A stretch of 64,000 nt of DNA from NCBI RefSeq assembly GCF_050947335.1, contig NW_027473344.1, forward strand, positions 744,001 through 808,000. The letters run 5' to 3'. Source of the stretch: Megachile rotundata (lineage: Eukaryota > Arthropoda > Insecta > Hymenoptera > Megachilidae). A model generated the notes under the pieces. The model was not told the DNA's origin. It saw nothing but the letters and a program-made list of their open reading frames with translations, and did not search any database. The position numbers and the translations under genes were made by a program. Position 1 is the stretch's first letter, and every line of letters starts with the position of its first letter. Below are positions 1-16,515 of this stretch, one piece after another.

Positions 1-3000
1 TACAATCTCCCAAATACAATCATACAATCACAATCATACAATCACATCATACAATCACAATCATACTATCACAATCATACAATCACAATCATACAATCAC
101 AATCATACAATCACAATCATACAATCACAGTCATACAATCACAATCATACAATCACAATCATATTATCACAATCATACAATCACTATCATACAATCACAA
201 TCATACAATCACAATCATATAATCACAATCATGCAATCACAATCATACAGTCATAATCATCCAATTACAATCATACAATCACAATCATACAATTACAATC
301 TCCCAAATACAATCTCCCAAATACAATCATACAATCAAAATCATACAATCACAATCATACAATCACAATCATACAATCACAATCATACAATCACAATCAT
401 ACAATCACAATCATACAATCACAATCGCACAATCACAATCCCAAAACCACAATCAGACAATCACAATCATACAATCACAATCATACAATCACAATCATAC
501 AATCACAATCATACAATCACAATCATACAATCACAATCATACATTCAAAACCATGCAGTCACAATCATACAATCACAATCATACAATCTCAATCATACAA
601 TCGCAATCATACAATTACAATCTCCCAAATACAATCATACAATCACAATCATACAATCACATCATACAATCACAATCATACTATCACAATCATACAATCA
701 CAATCATACAATCACAATCATACAATCGAAGTCATACAATCACAGTCATACAATCACAATCATACAATCACAATCATATTATCACAATCATACAATCACA
801 ATCATACAATCACAATCATACAGTCACAATCATTCAATCACAATCATACAATCACAGTCATACAATCACAATCATACAATCACAATCATATTATCACAAT
901 CATACAATCACTATCATACAATCACAATCATACAATCACAATCATATAATCACAATCATGCAATCACAATCATACAGTCATAATCATCCAATTACAATCA
1001 TACAATCACAATCATACAACCACAATCAGACAATCACAATCAGACAATCACAATCATACAATCACAATCATACAATCACAATCATACAATCACAATCATA
1101 CAAACACAATCATACAGTCACAGTCATACAATCACAATCATACAATCACAGTCATAAAATCACAATCATGCAATCACAATCATACAATCACAATCATGCA
1201 ATCACAATCATACAATCATACTCATACAATCACAATCATACGATCATAACCATACAATCACAATCATACAATCACAATCGCACAACCACAATCAGACAAT
1301 CACAATCATACTATCACAATCGTTCAATCACAATCATACAATCACAATCATACAATCACAATCATACAATCACAATCATACAATCACAATCATACAATCA
1401 CAATCATACAATCACAATCATACAATCACAATCACACAATCACAGTCATACAATCACAATCATACAATCACAATCATACAATCTCAATCATACAATCACA
1501 ATCATACAATCGCAATCATACAATCACAAAAATACAATCATAATCATACAATCACAATCATACAATCGCAATCATACAATCACAATCATACAATCATAAT
1601 CATACAATCACAATCATACGATCGCAATCATACAATCACAATCAAACGATCACAATCATACAATCACAATCATACAATCACAATCATACATTCAAAATCA
1701 TGCAGTCATAATCATACAATCACAATCATGCAATCACAATCATACAGCCATAGTCATCCAATGACAATCATACAATCACAATCATACAATCACAATCATA
1801 CAACCACAATCAGACAATCACAATCATACAATCACAATCATACAATCACAATCATACAATCACAATCATACAATCACAGTAATACAATCACAATCATGCA
1901 ATCACAATCATACAATCATAATCATGCATTCACAATCATACAATCATAATCATACAATCACAATCATACGATCATAATCATACAATCACAATAATACAAT
2001 CACAATCGCACAACCACAATCATACAATCACAATCATACAATCACAATCATACAATCGCAAGCATACAATCACAATCATACAATCTCAATCATACAATCG
2101 CAATCATACAATTACAATCTCCCAAATACAATCATACAATCACAATCATACAATCACATCATACAATCACAATCATACTATCACAATCATGCAATCACAA
2201 TCATACAATCACAATCATGCAATCACAATCATACAATCATACTCATACAATCACAATCATACGATCATAACCATACAATCACAATCATACAATCACAATC
2301 GCACAACCACAATCAGACAATCACAATCATACAATCACAATCACACAATTACAGTCATACAATCACAATCATACAATCACAATCATACAATCTCAATCAT
2401 ACAATCACAATCATACAATCGCAATCATACAATCACAAAAATACAATCATAATCATACAATCACAATCATACAATCGCAATCATACAATCACAATCATAC
2501 AATCATAATCATACAATCACAATCATACGATCGCAATCATACAATCACAATCATACCATCACAGTCATACAACCACAATCATACAATCACAATCAAACGA
2601 TCACAATCATACAATCACAATCATACAATCACAATCATACATTCAAAATCATGCAGTCACAATCATACAATCACAATCATGCAATCACAATCATACAGCC
2701 ATAGTCATACAATGACAATCATACAATCACAATCATACAATCACAATCATACAACCACAATCAGACAATCACAATCATACAATCACAATCATACAATCAC
2801 AATCATACAATCACAATCATACAATCACAATCATACAATCACAGTCATACAATCACAATCATGCAATCACAATCATAGAATCACAATCATGCAATCACAA
2901 TCATACAATCATAATCATACAATCACAATCATACGATCATAATCATACAATCACAATCATACAATCACAATCGCACAACCACAATCATACAATCACAATC

Positions 3001-3539
3001 ATACAATCACAATCATACAATCGCAAGCATACAATCACAATCATACAATCTCAATCATACAATCGCAATCATACAATTACAATCTCCCAAATACAATCAT
3101 ACAATCACAATCATACAATCACATCATACAATCACAATCATACTATCACAATCATACAATCACAATCATACAATCACAATCATACAATCGAAGTCATACA
3201 ATCACAGTCATACAATCACAATCATACAATCACAATCATATTATCACAATCATACAATCACAATCATACAATCACAATCATACAGTCACAATCATTCAAT
3301 CACAATCATACAATCACAGTCATACAATCACAATCATACAATCACAATCATATTATCACAATCATACAATCACTATCATACAATCACAATCATACAATCA
3401 CAATCATATAATCACAATCATGCAATCACAATCATACAGTCATAATCATCCAATTACAATCATACAATCACAATCATACAACCACAATCAGACAATCACA
3501 ATCAGACAATCACAATCAGACAATCACAATCATACAATC

Positions 3540-4570
3540 ACAATCATACAATCACAATCAAACGATCACAATCATACAATCACAATCATACTATCACAAT
3601 CGTTCAATCACAATCATACAATCACAATCATACAATCACAATCATACAATCACAATCATACTTTCACAATCATACAATCACAATCATACAATCACAATCA
3701 TACAATCACAATCATACAATCACAATCATACAATCACAATCATACAATCACAATCACACAATCACAATCATACAATCACAATCATACTATCACAATCATA
3801 CAATCACAATCATACAATCACAATCATACAATCACAATCATAGAATCACAATCATACCATCACAATCACACAATCACAATCATACAATCAGAATCATACA
3901 ATCACAATCATACAATCACAATCATACAATCACAATCATACAATCACAATTATACAAATACACAATCATACAATCACAATCATACAATCACAATCATACA
4001 ATCACAATCATACAATCGCAATCATACAATCACAATCATACAATCGCAAGCATACAATCACAATCATACAATCTCAATCATACAATCGCAATCATACAAT
4101 TACAATCTCCCAAATACAATCTCCCAAATACAATCATACAATCACAATCATACAATCACATCATACAATCACAATCATACTATCACAATCATACAGTCAC
4201 AATCATACAATCACAATCATACAATCACAATCATACAATCACAGTCATACAATCACAATCATACAATCACAATCATATTATCACAATCATACAATCACAA
4301 TCATACAATCACAATCATACAATCACAATCATACAATCATAATCATACAATCACAATCATACATTCAAAATCATGCAATCACAATCATACAATCACAATC
4401 ATACAATCGCAATCATACAATTACAATCTCCCAAATACAATCTCCCAAATACAATCATACAATCACAATCATACCATCACAGTCATACAATCACAATTAT
4501 ACAAATACACAATCATACAATCACAATCATACAATCTCAATCATACAATCGCAATCATATAATTACAATC
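3540..4570 (+). repeat. Rearranged interval, net 277 bp shorter than its paralogue
   Basis: Between markers 3084 and 4570 this copy is 277 bp shorter than the matching stretch 32,652-34,415. Around 3,560 the AAACGATCAC variant follows directly on the run of CAGACAATC units. The copies at 15.2, 18.1, 25.9 and 33.1 kb instead have a section with CATGCAATCAC and CATACTCATAC units at this place. Marker pairs at 4107 and 4428 are 321 bp apart here against 265 bp in the paralogue (33871 to 34136), so at least two events are likely. The 16-bp unit TACAAATACACAATCA occurs twice here, at about 3,951 and 4,498, but once per block elsewhere. Confidence 0.7.
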
Positions 4571-4920
4571 TCCCAAATACAATCATACAATCACAATCAT
4601 ACAATCACATCATACAATCACAATCATACTATCACAATCATACAGTCACAATCATACAATCACAATCATACAATCACAATCATACAATCACAGTCATACA
4701 ATCACAATCATACAATCACAATCATATTATCACAATCATACAATCACAATCATACAATCACAATCATACAATCACAATCATACAATCACAATCATACAAT
4801 CACAATCATACTATCACAATCATACAATCACAATCATACATTCAAAATCATGCAATCACAATCATACAATCACAATCATGCAATCACAATAATGCAGCCA
4901 TAATCATACAATCACAATCA

Positions 4921-4932
4921 TACAATCAGTCA
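4921..4932 (+). repeat. Rare 12-bp unit TACAATCAGTCA
   Basis: This unit is two bases short, with AGTCA where ACAATCA is expected. The same unit lies at about 27,508 and 34,766. The spacings, 22,587 and 7,258 bp, equal the offsets of the surrounding blocks, so all three derive from one event and were copied with their neighbourhood. Confidence 0.85.
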
Positions 4933-7879
4933 TACAATCACAATCATACAATCACAATCATACAATCATAATCATACAATTACAATCATACATCACAATC
5001 ATACAATCACAATCATACAATCGCAATCATACAATTACAATCTCCCAAATACAATCTCCCAAATACAATCATAGAATCACAATCATACAATCACAATCAT
5101 ACAATCACAATCATACTATCACAATCATACAATCACAATCATACAATCACAATCATACAAACACAATCATAGAGTCACAATCATACAATCACAATCATAC
5201 AATCACAATCATACTATCGCAATCATACAATCACAATCATACTATCGCAATCATACAATCACAATCATACCATCGCAATCATACAGTCACAATCATACAA
5301 TCATAATCATGCAATTCCAATCATACAATCACAATCATACAATCACAATCGTACAATCACAATCGTACAATTACAATCGCACAACCACAATCAGACAATC
5401 ACAATCATACAATCACAATCATACAACCACAATCAGACAATCACAATCATACAATCACAATCATACAATCACAATCATACTATCACAATCATACAATCAC
5501 AATCATACAATCACAATCATACAATCACAATCATACAATCGCAATCATACAATCGCAATCATACAATCGCAATCATGCAATCACAATCATACAATCAGAA
5601 TCATACAATCACAATCATACAATCACAATCATACAATCACAATCATGCTATCACAATCATACAATCACAATCATACGATCGCAATCATACAATCACAATC
5701 ATACCATCACAGTCATACAATCACAATCATACAATCACAATCATGCAATCACAATCATACAATTACAATCATACAATCACAATCATACAATCGCAATCAT
5801 ACAATTACAATCTCCCAAATACAATCTCCCAAATACAATCATACAATCACAATCCTACAATCACAATCATACAATCACAATCATACAATGACAATCATGC
5901 AATCACAATCATACATTCAAAATCATGCAATCACAATCATACAATCACAATCATGCAATCACAATCATACAATCACAATCATACAATCACAATCGCACAA
6001 CCACAATCAGACAATCACAATCATACAATCACAATCGTACAATCACAATCATACAATCACAATCATACAATCACAATCATACTTTCACAATCATACAATC
6101 ACAATCATACAATCACAATCATACAATCACAATCACACAATCACAGTCATACAATCTCAATCATACAACCACAATCATACAATCACAATCAGACAATCAC
6201 AATAATACAATCACAATCATGCAATCACAATCATACAGTCACAATCATACAATCACAATCATACAATCACTATCATACTATCACAATCATACAATCACAA
6301 TCATACAATCACAATCATACAATCACAATCATACAATCACAGTCATACAATCACAATCATACAATCACAATCATACAATCACAATAATACAATGACAATC
6401 ATACAATCACAATCATACAGTCACAATCATACGATCGCAATCATACAATCACAATCATACCATCACAATCATACAATCACAACCATACAATCATAATCAT
6501 CCAATTACAATCATACATCACATTCATACAATCACAATCATACAATCGGAATCATACAATTACAATCTCCCAAATACAATCATACAATCACAATCATGCA
6601 ATCACAATCATACAATCGCAATCATACAATCACAATCGTACAATCGCAAGCATACAATCACAATCATACAATCACAATCATACAATCATAATAATACAAT
6701 CACAATCATACAACCACAATCGTACAATCACAATCAGACAATCACAATAATACAATCACAATCATACAATCACAATCATACAATCACAATCATACAATGA
6801 CAATCATACAATCACTATCATACTATCACAATCATACAATCACAATCATACAATCACAATCATACAATCATAATCATACAATCACAATCATACAATCACA
6901 ATCGTACAATCACAATCGTACAATTACAATCGCACAACCACAATCAGACAATCACAACCATGCAATCACAATCATACAATCACAATCATACAATCGCAAT
7001 CATACAATCACAATCATACAATCGCAAGCATACAATCACAATCATACAATCACAATCATACAATCGCAATCATACAATTACAATCTCCCAAATACAATCA
7101 TACAATCACAATCATACAATCACAATCATACAATCGCAATCAAACAATTACAATCTCCCAAATACAATCTCCCAAATACAATCACACAATCACAATCATA
7201 CAATCACAATCATACAATCACAATCACACAATCACAATCATACAATCACAATCATACAATCACAATCATACAATCACAATCATAGAATCACAATCAGACA
7301 ATCACAATCATACAATCACAATCATACAATCACAATCATACAATCACAATAATACAATGACAATCATACAATCACAATCATACAGTCACAATCATACGAT
7401 CGCAATCATACAATCACAATCATACCATCACAATCATACAATCACAACCATACAATCATAATCATCCAATTACAATCATACATCACATTCATACAATCAC
7501 AATCATACAATCGGAATCATACAATTACAATCTCCCAAATACAATCATACAATCACAATCATACAATCACAATCATACAATCACAATCATACATTCGAAA
7601 TCATGCAATCATAATCATACAGTCACAATCATGCAATCACAATCATACAATCACAATCATACAACCACAATCAGACAATCACAATCATACCATCACAATC
7701 ATACAATCACAACCATACAATCATAATCATACATTCACAATCATACAATCAGAATCATACAATCACAATCATACAATCGCAATCATACAATCACAATCAT
7801 ACAATCACAATCGTACAATCACAATCATACTATCGCAATCATACAATCACAATCATACCATCGCAAACATACAATCACA

Positions 7880-9250
7880 ATCATACAATCATAATCATAC
7901 AATTCCAATCATACAATCACAATCATACAATCACAACCGTACAATCACAATCGTACAATTACAATCGCGCAACCACAATCAGACAATCACAATCATACAA
8001 TCACAATCATACAATCACAATCATACTATCACAATCATACAATCACAATCATACAATCACAATCATACTATCACAATCATACAATCACAATCATACAATC
8101 ACAATCATACAATCACAATCATACAATCGCAATCATACAATCGCAATCATGCAATCACAATCATACAATCAGAATCATACAATCACAATCATACAATCAC
8201 AATCATACAATCACAATCATGCTATCACAATCATACAATCACAATCATACAATCACAATCATACAATCGCAATCATACAATCACAATCACACAATCACAA
8301 TCATACAAACACAATCATACAGTCACAATCATACAATCACAATCATACAATCGCAATCAAACAATTACAATCTCCCAAATACAATCTCCCAAATACAATC
8401 ACACAATCACAATCATACAATCACAATCATACAATCACAATCACACAATCACAATCATACAATCACAATCATACAATCACAATCATACAATCACAATCAT
8501 ACAATCACAATCAGACAATCACAATCATACAATCACAATCATACAATCACAATCATACAATCACAATAATACAATGACAATCATACAATCACAATCATAC
8601 AATCATAATCATACAATTCCAATCATACAATCACAATCATACAATCACAACCGTACAATCACAATCGTACAATTACAATCGCACAACCACAATCAGACAA
8701 TCACAATCATACAATCACAATCATACAATCACAATCATACTATCACAATCATACAATCACAATCATACAATCACAATCATACTATCACAATCATACAATC
8801 ACAATCATACAATCGCACTCATACAATCGCAATCATGCAATCACAATCATACAATCAGAATCATACAATCACAATCATACAATCACAATCATACAATCAC
8901 AATCATGCTATCACAATCATACAATCACAATCATACAATCACAATCATACAATCGCAATCATACAATCACAATCACACAATCACAATCATACAAACACAA
9001 TCATAGAGTCACAATCATACAATCACAATCATACAATCGCAATCAAACAATTACAATCTCCCAAATACAATCACACAATCACAATCATACAATCACAATC
9101 ATACGATCACAATCACACAATCACAATCATACAATCACAATCATACAATCACAATCATACAATCACAATCATACAATCACAATCATACAATCACAATCAG
9201 ACAATCGCAATCATACAATCACAATCATACAATCACAATAATACAATGAC
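7880..9250 (+). repeat. Imperfect tandem pair, period 686-714 bp
   Basis: The stretch from about 7,880 to 8,580 is followed by a second version from about 8,594 to 9,250. The ATACAATTCC variant at 7897 recurs at 8611 (714 = 51 x 14). The AATCAAACAATTAC plus CTCCC module recurs from 8372 to 9058 (686 = 49 x 14). The AATAATACAATGAC variant recurs after 672 bp (48 x 14). The offset therefore changes only by whole units. The second copy has one CTCCC marker where the first has two. Related modules occur at 39.2-40.3, 41.7, 45.1 and 46.8 kb. Confidence 0.78.
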
Positions 9251-11545
9251 AATCATACAATCACAATCATACAGTCACAATCATACGATCGCAATCATAC
9301 AATCACAATCATACCATCACAATCATACAATCACAACCATACAATCATAATCATCCAATTACAATCATACATCACATTCATACAATCACAATCATACAAT
9401 CGGGATCATACAATTACAATCTCCCAAATACAATCATACAATCACAATCATGCAATCACAATCATACAATCGCAATCATACAATCACAATCGTACAATCG
9501 CAAGCATACAATCACAATCATACAATCACAATCATACAATCATAATCATACAATCACAATCGTACAACCACAATCGTACAATCACAATCAGACAATCACA
9601 ATAATACAATCACAATCATACAATCACAATCATACAATCACAATCATACAATGACAATCATACAATCACTATCATACTATCACAATCACACAATCACAAT
9701 CATACAATCACAATCATACAGTCATAATCATACAATCACAATCATACAATCACAATCGTACAATCACAATCGTACAATTACAATCGCACAACCACAATCA
9801 GACAATCACAACCATACAATCACAATCATACAATCACAATCATACAATCGCAATCATACAATCACAATCATACAATCGCAAGCATACAATCACAATCATA
9901 CAATCACAATCATACAAACACAATCATACAATCACAGTCACACAATCACAATCACACAATCACAATCATACTATCACAATCATACAATCACAATCATACA
10001 ATCACAATCATACAATCACAATCATACAATCACAATCATACAATCACAGTCATACTTTCACAATCATACAATCAGAATCATACAATCACAATCATACAAT
10101 CACAATCATACAATCACAATCATACAATCACAATCATACAATCACAATCATACAATCACAATCATACAATCGCAAGCATACAATCACAATCATACAATCA
10201 CAATCATACAATCACAATCATACAATCACAATCATACAATCACAGTCATACAATCACAATCATGCAATCACAATCATACAATCACAATCATGCAATCACA
10301 ATCATACAATCATAATCATACAATCACAATCATACGATCATAATCATACAATCACAATCATACAATCACAATCGCACAACCACAATCATACAATCACAAT
10401 CATACAATCACAATCATACAATCGCAAGCATACAATCACAATCGTACAATCTCAATCATACAATCGCTATCATACAATTACAATCTCCCAAATACAATCT
10501 CCCAAATACAATCATACAATCACAATCATACAATCACATCATACAATCACAATCATACTTTCACAATCATACAATAACAATCATACAATCACATCATACA
10601 ATCACAATCATACTATCACAATCATACAATCACAATCATACGGTCACAATCATTCAATCACAATCATACAATCACAGTCATACAATCACAATAATACTAT
10701 CACAATCATATTATCACAATCATACAATCACAATCATACAATCACAATCATACAATCACAATCATATAATCACAATCATGCAATCACAATCATACAGCCA
10801 TAATCATCCAATTACAATCATACAATCACAATCATACAACCACAATCAGACAATCACAATCAGACAATCACAATCATACAATCACAATCATACAATCACA
10901 ATCATACAATCACAATCATACAATCACAATCATACAAACACAATCATACAGTCACAGTCATACAATCACAATCATACAATCACAGTCATACAATCACAAT
11001 CATGCAATCACAATCATACAATCACAATCATGCAATCACAATCATACAATCATACTCATACAATCACAATCATACGATCATAATCATACAATCACAATCA
11101 TACAATCACAATCGCACAACCACAATCAGACAATCACAATCAAACAATCACAATCATACAATTACAATCATACAATCACAATCATACAATCGCAATCATA
11201 CAATTACAATCTCCCAAATAAAATCTCCCAAATACAATCATACAATCACAATCATACAATCACAATCATACAATCACAATCATACAATGACAATCATACA
11301 ATCACAATCATAATATCACAATCATACAATCACAATCATACAATCACAATCATACAATCACAATCATACAATCACAATCATACAACCACAATCATACAAT
11401 CACAATCAGACAATCACAATCATACAATCACAATCATACAATCACAATCATACAATCACAATCATACAATGACAATCATACAATCACAATCATACTATCA
11501 CAATCATACAATCACAATCATACAATCACAATCATACAATCACAA
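9250..11545 (+). repeat. Mosaic satellite stretch without a full-length partner
   Basis: The only content is satellite. It holds a CATCACATTC plus CGG module near 9,370-9,405, here with GGG (CGGGATC) where most other copies read CGGAATC. From about 9,651 it resembles 40,963-41,200 (offset 31,312). Marker pairs are at 10485 and 11211; the second pair has the variant AAAATCTCCC. One-base-short units (TACAATCACATCA) occur twice between 10,500 and 10,600. From about 10,740 to 11,200 the order of variants resembles 950-1,280. I could not assign the whole stretch to one block family. Confidence 0.7.
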
Positions 11546-13075
11546 TCATACAGTCACAGTCATACAATCACAATCTTACAATCACAATCATACTACCACA
11601 ATCATACAATCACAATCATACAATCACAGTCATACAATCACAATCATACAATCACAATCATACAATCACAATCATACAATCATAATCATACAATTACAAT
11701 CATACATCACAATCATACAATCACAATCATACAATCGCAATCATACAATTACAATCTCCCAAATACAATCTCCCAAATACAATCATACAATCACAATCAT
11801 ACAATCACAATCATACAATCACAATCATACTATCACAATCATACAATTACAATCATACAATCACAATCATACAAACACAATCATACAGTCACAATCATAC
11901 AATCACAATCATACAATCACTATCATACTATCGCAATCATAAAATCACAATCATGCTATCGCAATCATACAATCACAATCATACCATCGCAATCATACAG
12001 TCACAATCATACAATCATAATCATACAATTCCAATCATACAATCACAATCATACAATCACAATCGTACAATCACAATCGTACAATTACAATCGCACAACC
12101 AGAATCAGACAATCACAATCATACAATCACAATCATACAATCACAATCATACAATCACAACCATACAATCACAATCATACAATGACAATCATACAATCAC
12201 AATCATACTATCACAATCATACAATCACAATCATACAATCACAATCATACAATCATAATCATACAATCACAGTCATACAATCACAATCTTACAATCACAA
12301 TCATACTATCACAATCATACAATCACAATCATACTATCACAATCATACAATCACAATCATACAATCACAATCATACAAACACAATCATACAATCACAGTC
12401 ATACAATCACAATCTTACAATCACAGTCATACTATCACAATCATACCATCACAATCATACAATCACAACCATACAATCATAATCATACATTCACAATCAT
12501 ACAATCAGAATCATACAATCACAATCATACAATCGCAATCATACAATTACAATCTCCCAAAATACAATCTCCCAAATACAATCATACAATCACAATCATA
12601 CAATCACATCATACAATCACAATCATACTATCACAATCATACAATCACAATCATACAATCACAATCATACAATCACAATCATACAATCACAGTCATACAA
12701 TCACAATCATACAATCACAATCATATTATCACAATCATACAATCACTATCATACAATCACAATCATACAATCACAATCATATAATCACAATCATGCAATC
12801 ACAATCATACAGTCATAATCATCCAATTACAATCATACAATCACAATCATACAATTACAATCTCCCAAATACAATCTCCCAAATACAATCATACAATCAA
12901 AATCATACAATCACAATCATACAATCACAATCATACAATCACAATCATACAATCACAATCATACAATCACAATCATACAATCACAATCGCACAATCACAA
13001 TCCCAAAACCACAATCAGACAATCACAATCATACAATCACAATCATACAATCACAATCATACAATCACAATCATA
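11545..13075 (+). repeat. Block family B, copy 1
   Basis: Shares its variant order with 21,333-23,162 and 28,353-30,180. Markers 11756, 12554/12569 and 12862 match 21784, 22568/22583 and 22876, and also 28804, 29602/29617 and 29910. The interval 11756-12554 is 798 bp here and at 28.8 kb but 784 bp at 21.8 kb, so one 14-bp unit is missing there. The pair at 12554/12569 is 15 bp apart because of an extra A (CCCAAAATAC), and this one-base insertion is kept in the other copies. CCCAAAACC at 13002 recurs at 440, 23016 and 30050. A section around 12,690-12,815 recurs 392 bp (28 x 14) downstream at 13,082-13,207. Confidence 0.85.
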
Positions 13076-13229
13076 CAATCACAGTCATACAATCACAATC
13101 ATACAATCACAATCATATTATCACAATCATACAATCACTATCATACAATCACAATCATACAATCACAATCATATAATCACAATCATGCAATCACAATCAT
13201 ACAGTCATAATCATACAATCACAATCATA

Positions 13230-16200
13230 CAATCACAATCATACAATCACAATCATACAAACACAATCATACAGTCACAGTCATACAATCACAATCATAC
13301 AATCACAGTCATAAAATCACAATCATGCAATCACAATCATACAATCACAATCATGCAATCACAATCATACAATCATACTCATACAATCACAATCATACGA
13401 TCATAACCATACAATCACAATCATACAATCACAATCGCACAACCACAATCAGACAATCACAATCATACTATCACAATCGTTCAATCACAATCATACAATC
13501 ACAATCATACAATCACAATCATACAATCACAATCATACAATCACAATCATACAATCACAATCATACAATCACAATCACACAATCACAGTCATACAATCAC
13601 AATCATACAATCACAATCATACAATCTCAATCATACAATCACAATCATACAATCGCAATCATACAATCACAAAAATACAATCATAATCATACAATCACAA
13701 TCATACAATCGCAATCATACAATCACAATCATACAATCATAATCATACAATCACAATCATACGATCGCAATCATACAATCACAATCAAACGATCACAATC
13801 ATACAATCACAATCATACAATCACAATCATACATTCAAAATCATGCAGTCATAATCATACAATGACAATCATGCAATCACAATCATACAGCCATAGTCAT
13901 CCAATGACAATCATACAATCACAATCATACAATCACAATCATACAACCACAATCAGACAATCACAATCATACAATCACAATCATACAATCACAATCATAC
14001 AATCACAATCATACAATCACAGTAATACAATCACAATCATGCAATCACAATCATACAATCACAATCATGCAATCACAATCATACAATCATAATCATACAA
14101 TCACAATCATACGATCATAATCATACAATCACAATAATACAATCACAATCGCACAACCACAATCATACAATCACAATCATACAATCACAATCATACAATC
14201 GCAAGCATACAATCACAATCATACAATCTCAATCATACAATCGCAATCATACAATTACAATCTCCCAAATACAATCATACAATCACAATCATACAATCAC
14301 ATCATACAATCACAATCATACTATCACAATCATGCAATCACAATCATACAATCACAATCATGCAATCACAATCATACAATCATACTCATACAATCACAAT
14401 CATACGATCATAACCATACAATCACAATCATACAATCACAATCGCACAACCACAATCATACAATCACAATCATACAATCACAATCATACAATCGCAAGCA
14501 TACAATCACAATCATACAATCTCAATCATACAATCGCAATCATACAATTACAATCTCCCAAATACAATCATACAATCACAATCATACAATCACATCATAC
14601 AATCACAATCATACTATCACAATCATACAATCACAATCATACAATCACAATCATACAATCGAAGTCATACAATCACAGTCATACAATCACAATCATACAA
14701 TCACAATCATATTATCACAATCATACAATCTCAATCATACAATCGCAATCATACAATTACAATCTCCCAAATACAATCATACAATCACAATCATACAATC
14801 ACATCATACAATCACAATCATACTATCACAATCATACAATCACAATCATACAATCACAATCATACAATCGAAGTCATACAATCACAGTCATACAATCACA
14901 ATCATACAATCACAATCATATTATCACAATCATACAATCACAATCATACAATCACAATCATACAGTCACAATCGTTCAATCACAATCATACAATCACAGT
15001 CATACAATCACAATCATACAATCACAATCATATTATCACAATCATACAATCACTATCATACAATCACAATCATACAATCACAATCATATAATCACAATCA
15101 TGCAATCACAATCATACAGTCATAATCATCCAATTACAATCATACAATCACAATCATACAACCACAATCAGACAATCACAATCAGACAATCACAATCAGA
15201 CAATCACAATCATACAATCACAATCATACAATCACAATCATACAATCACAATCATACAAACACAATCATACAGTCACAGTCATACAACCACAATCATACA
15301 ATCACAGTCATACAATCACAATCATGCAATCACAATCATACAATCACAATCATGCAATCACAATCATACAATCATACTCATACAATCACAATCATACGAT
15401 CATAACCATACAATCACAATCATACAATCACAATCGCACAACCACAATCAGACAATCACAATCATACTATCACAATCGTTCAATCACAATCATACAATCA
15501 CAATCATACAATCACAATCATACAATCACAATCATACTTTCACAATCATACAATCACAATCATACAATCACAATCATACAATCACAATCATACAATCACA
15601 ATCATACAATCACAATCATACAATCACAATCACACAATCACAATCATACAATCACAATCATACTATCACAATCATACAATCACAATCATACAATCACAAT
15701 CATACAATCACAATCATAGAATCACAATCATACCATCACAATCACACAATCACAATCATACAATCAGAATCATACAACCACAATCATACAATCACAATCA
15801 TACAATCACAATCATACAATCACAATTATACAAATACACAATCATACAATCACAATCATACAATCACAATCATACAATCACAATCATACAATCGCAATCA
15901 TACAATCACAATCATACAATCGCAAGCATACAATCACAATCATACAATCTCAATCATACAATCGCAATCATACAATTACAATCTCCCAAATACAATCTCC
16001 CAAATACAATCATACAATCACAATCATACAATCACATCATACAATCACAATCATACTATCACAATCATACAGTCACAATCATACAATCACAATCATACAA
16101 TCACAATCATACAATCACAGTCATACAATCACAATCATACAATCACAATCATATTATCACAATCATACAATCACAATCATACAATCGCAAGCATACAATC

Positions 16201-16515
16201 ACAATCATACAATCTCAATCATACAATCGCAATCATACAATTACAATCTCCCAAATACAATCTCCCAAATACAATCATACAATCACAATCATACAATCAC
16301 ATCATACAATCACAATCATACTATCACAATCATACAGTCACAATCATACAATCACAATCATACAATCACAATCATACAATCACAGTCATACAATCACAAT
16401 CATACAATCACAATCATATTATCACAATCATACAATCACAATCATACAATCACAATCATACAATCACAATCATACAATCACAATCATACAATCTCAATCA
16501 TACAATCGCAATCAT
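13230..16515 (+). repeat. 3.3-kb block, left copy (partner +10,629)
   Basis: Collinear with 23,860-27,145. Markers 14262, 14555, 14764, 15983 and 16248 match 24891, 25184, 25393, 26612 and 26877, all at exactly 10,629. The 16-bp unit with TATACAAATA at 15827 matches 26456 at the same offset. The offset becomes 10,630 after an extra base near 26,885. The left limit is set by divergence around 13,230 and the right limit by divergence after TCTCAATC at 16,492. Confidence 0.87.
13645..16497 (+). repeat. 2,853-bp tandem pair, copy 1
   Basis: Followed directly by a second copy. Markers 14262, 14555, 14764, 15983 and 16248 recur at 17115, 17408, 17617, 18836 and 19101, each 2,853 bp on. The CACAAAAATAC variant at 13671 recurs at 16524, and TATACAAATA at 15827 recurs at 18680. 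The copy contains five 13-bp units and one 16-bp unit. That predicts a period of 204 x 14 - 5 + 2 = 2,853, as observed. Confidence 0.9.

Larger units (their letters stand above)
1..8000 (+). repeat. Left copy of an 8-kb duplicated block
   Basis: Collinear with 29,611-37,860. Marker units at 7, 300/314, 622, 2119, 3084, 4570, 5042, 5812, 6567, 7085, 7155 and 7532 match 29617, 29910/29924, 30218, 31687, 32652, 34415, 34887, 35657, 36412, 36930, 37000 and 37391. The offset moves in steps: 29,610, 29,596, 29,568, then 29,845 and 29,859. Rare variants also match: CCCAAAACC at 440, ATTCGAAA at 7593, TCGCAAACAT at 7861, and a GCGC-containing unit at 7967. The match stops near 8,000. Its left edge is cut by the window, so the duplicated unit may be longer. 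No gene-like sequence lies inside. Confidence 0.88.
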
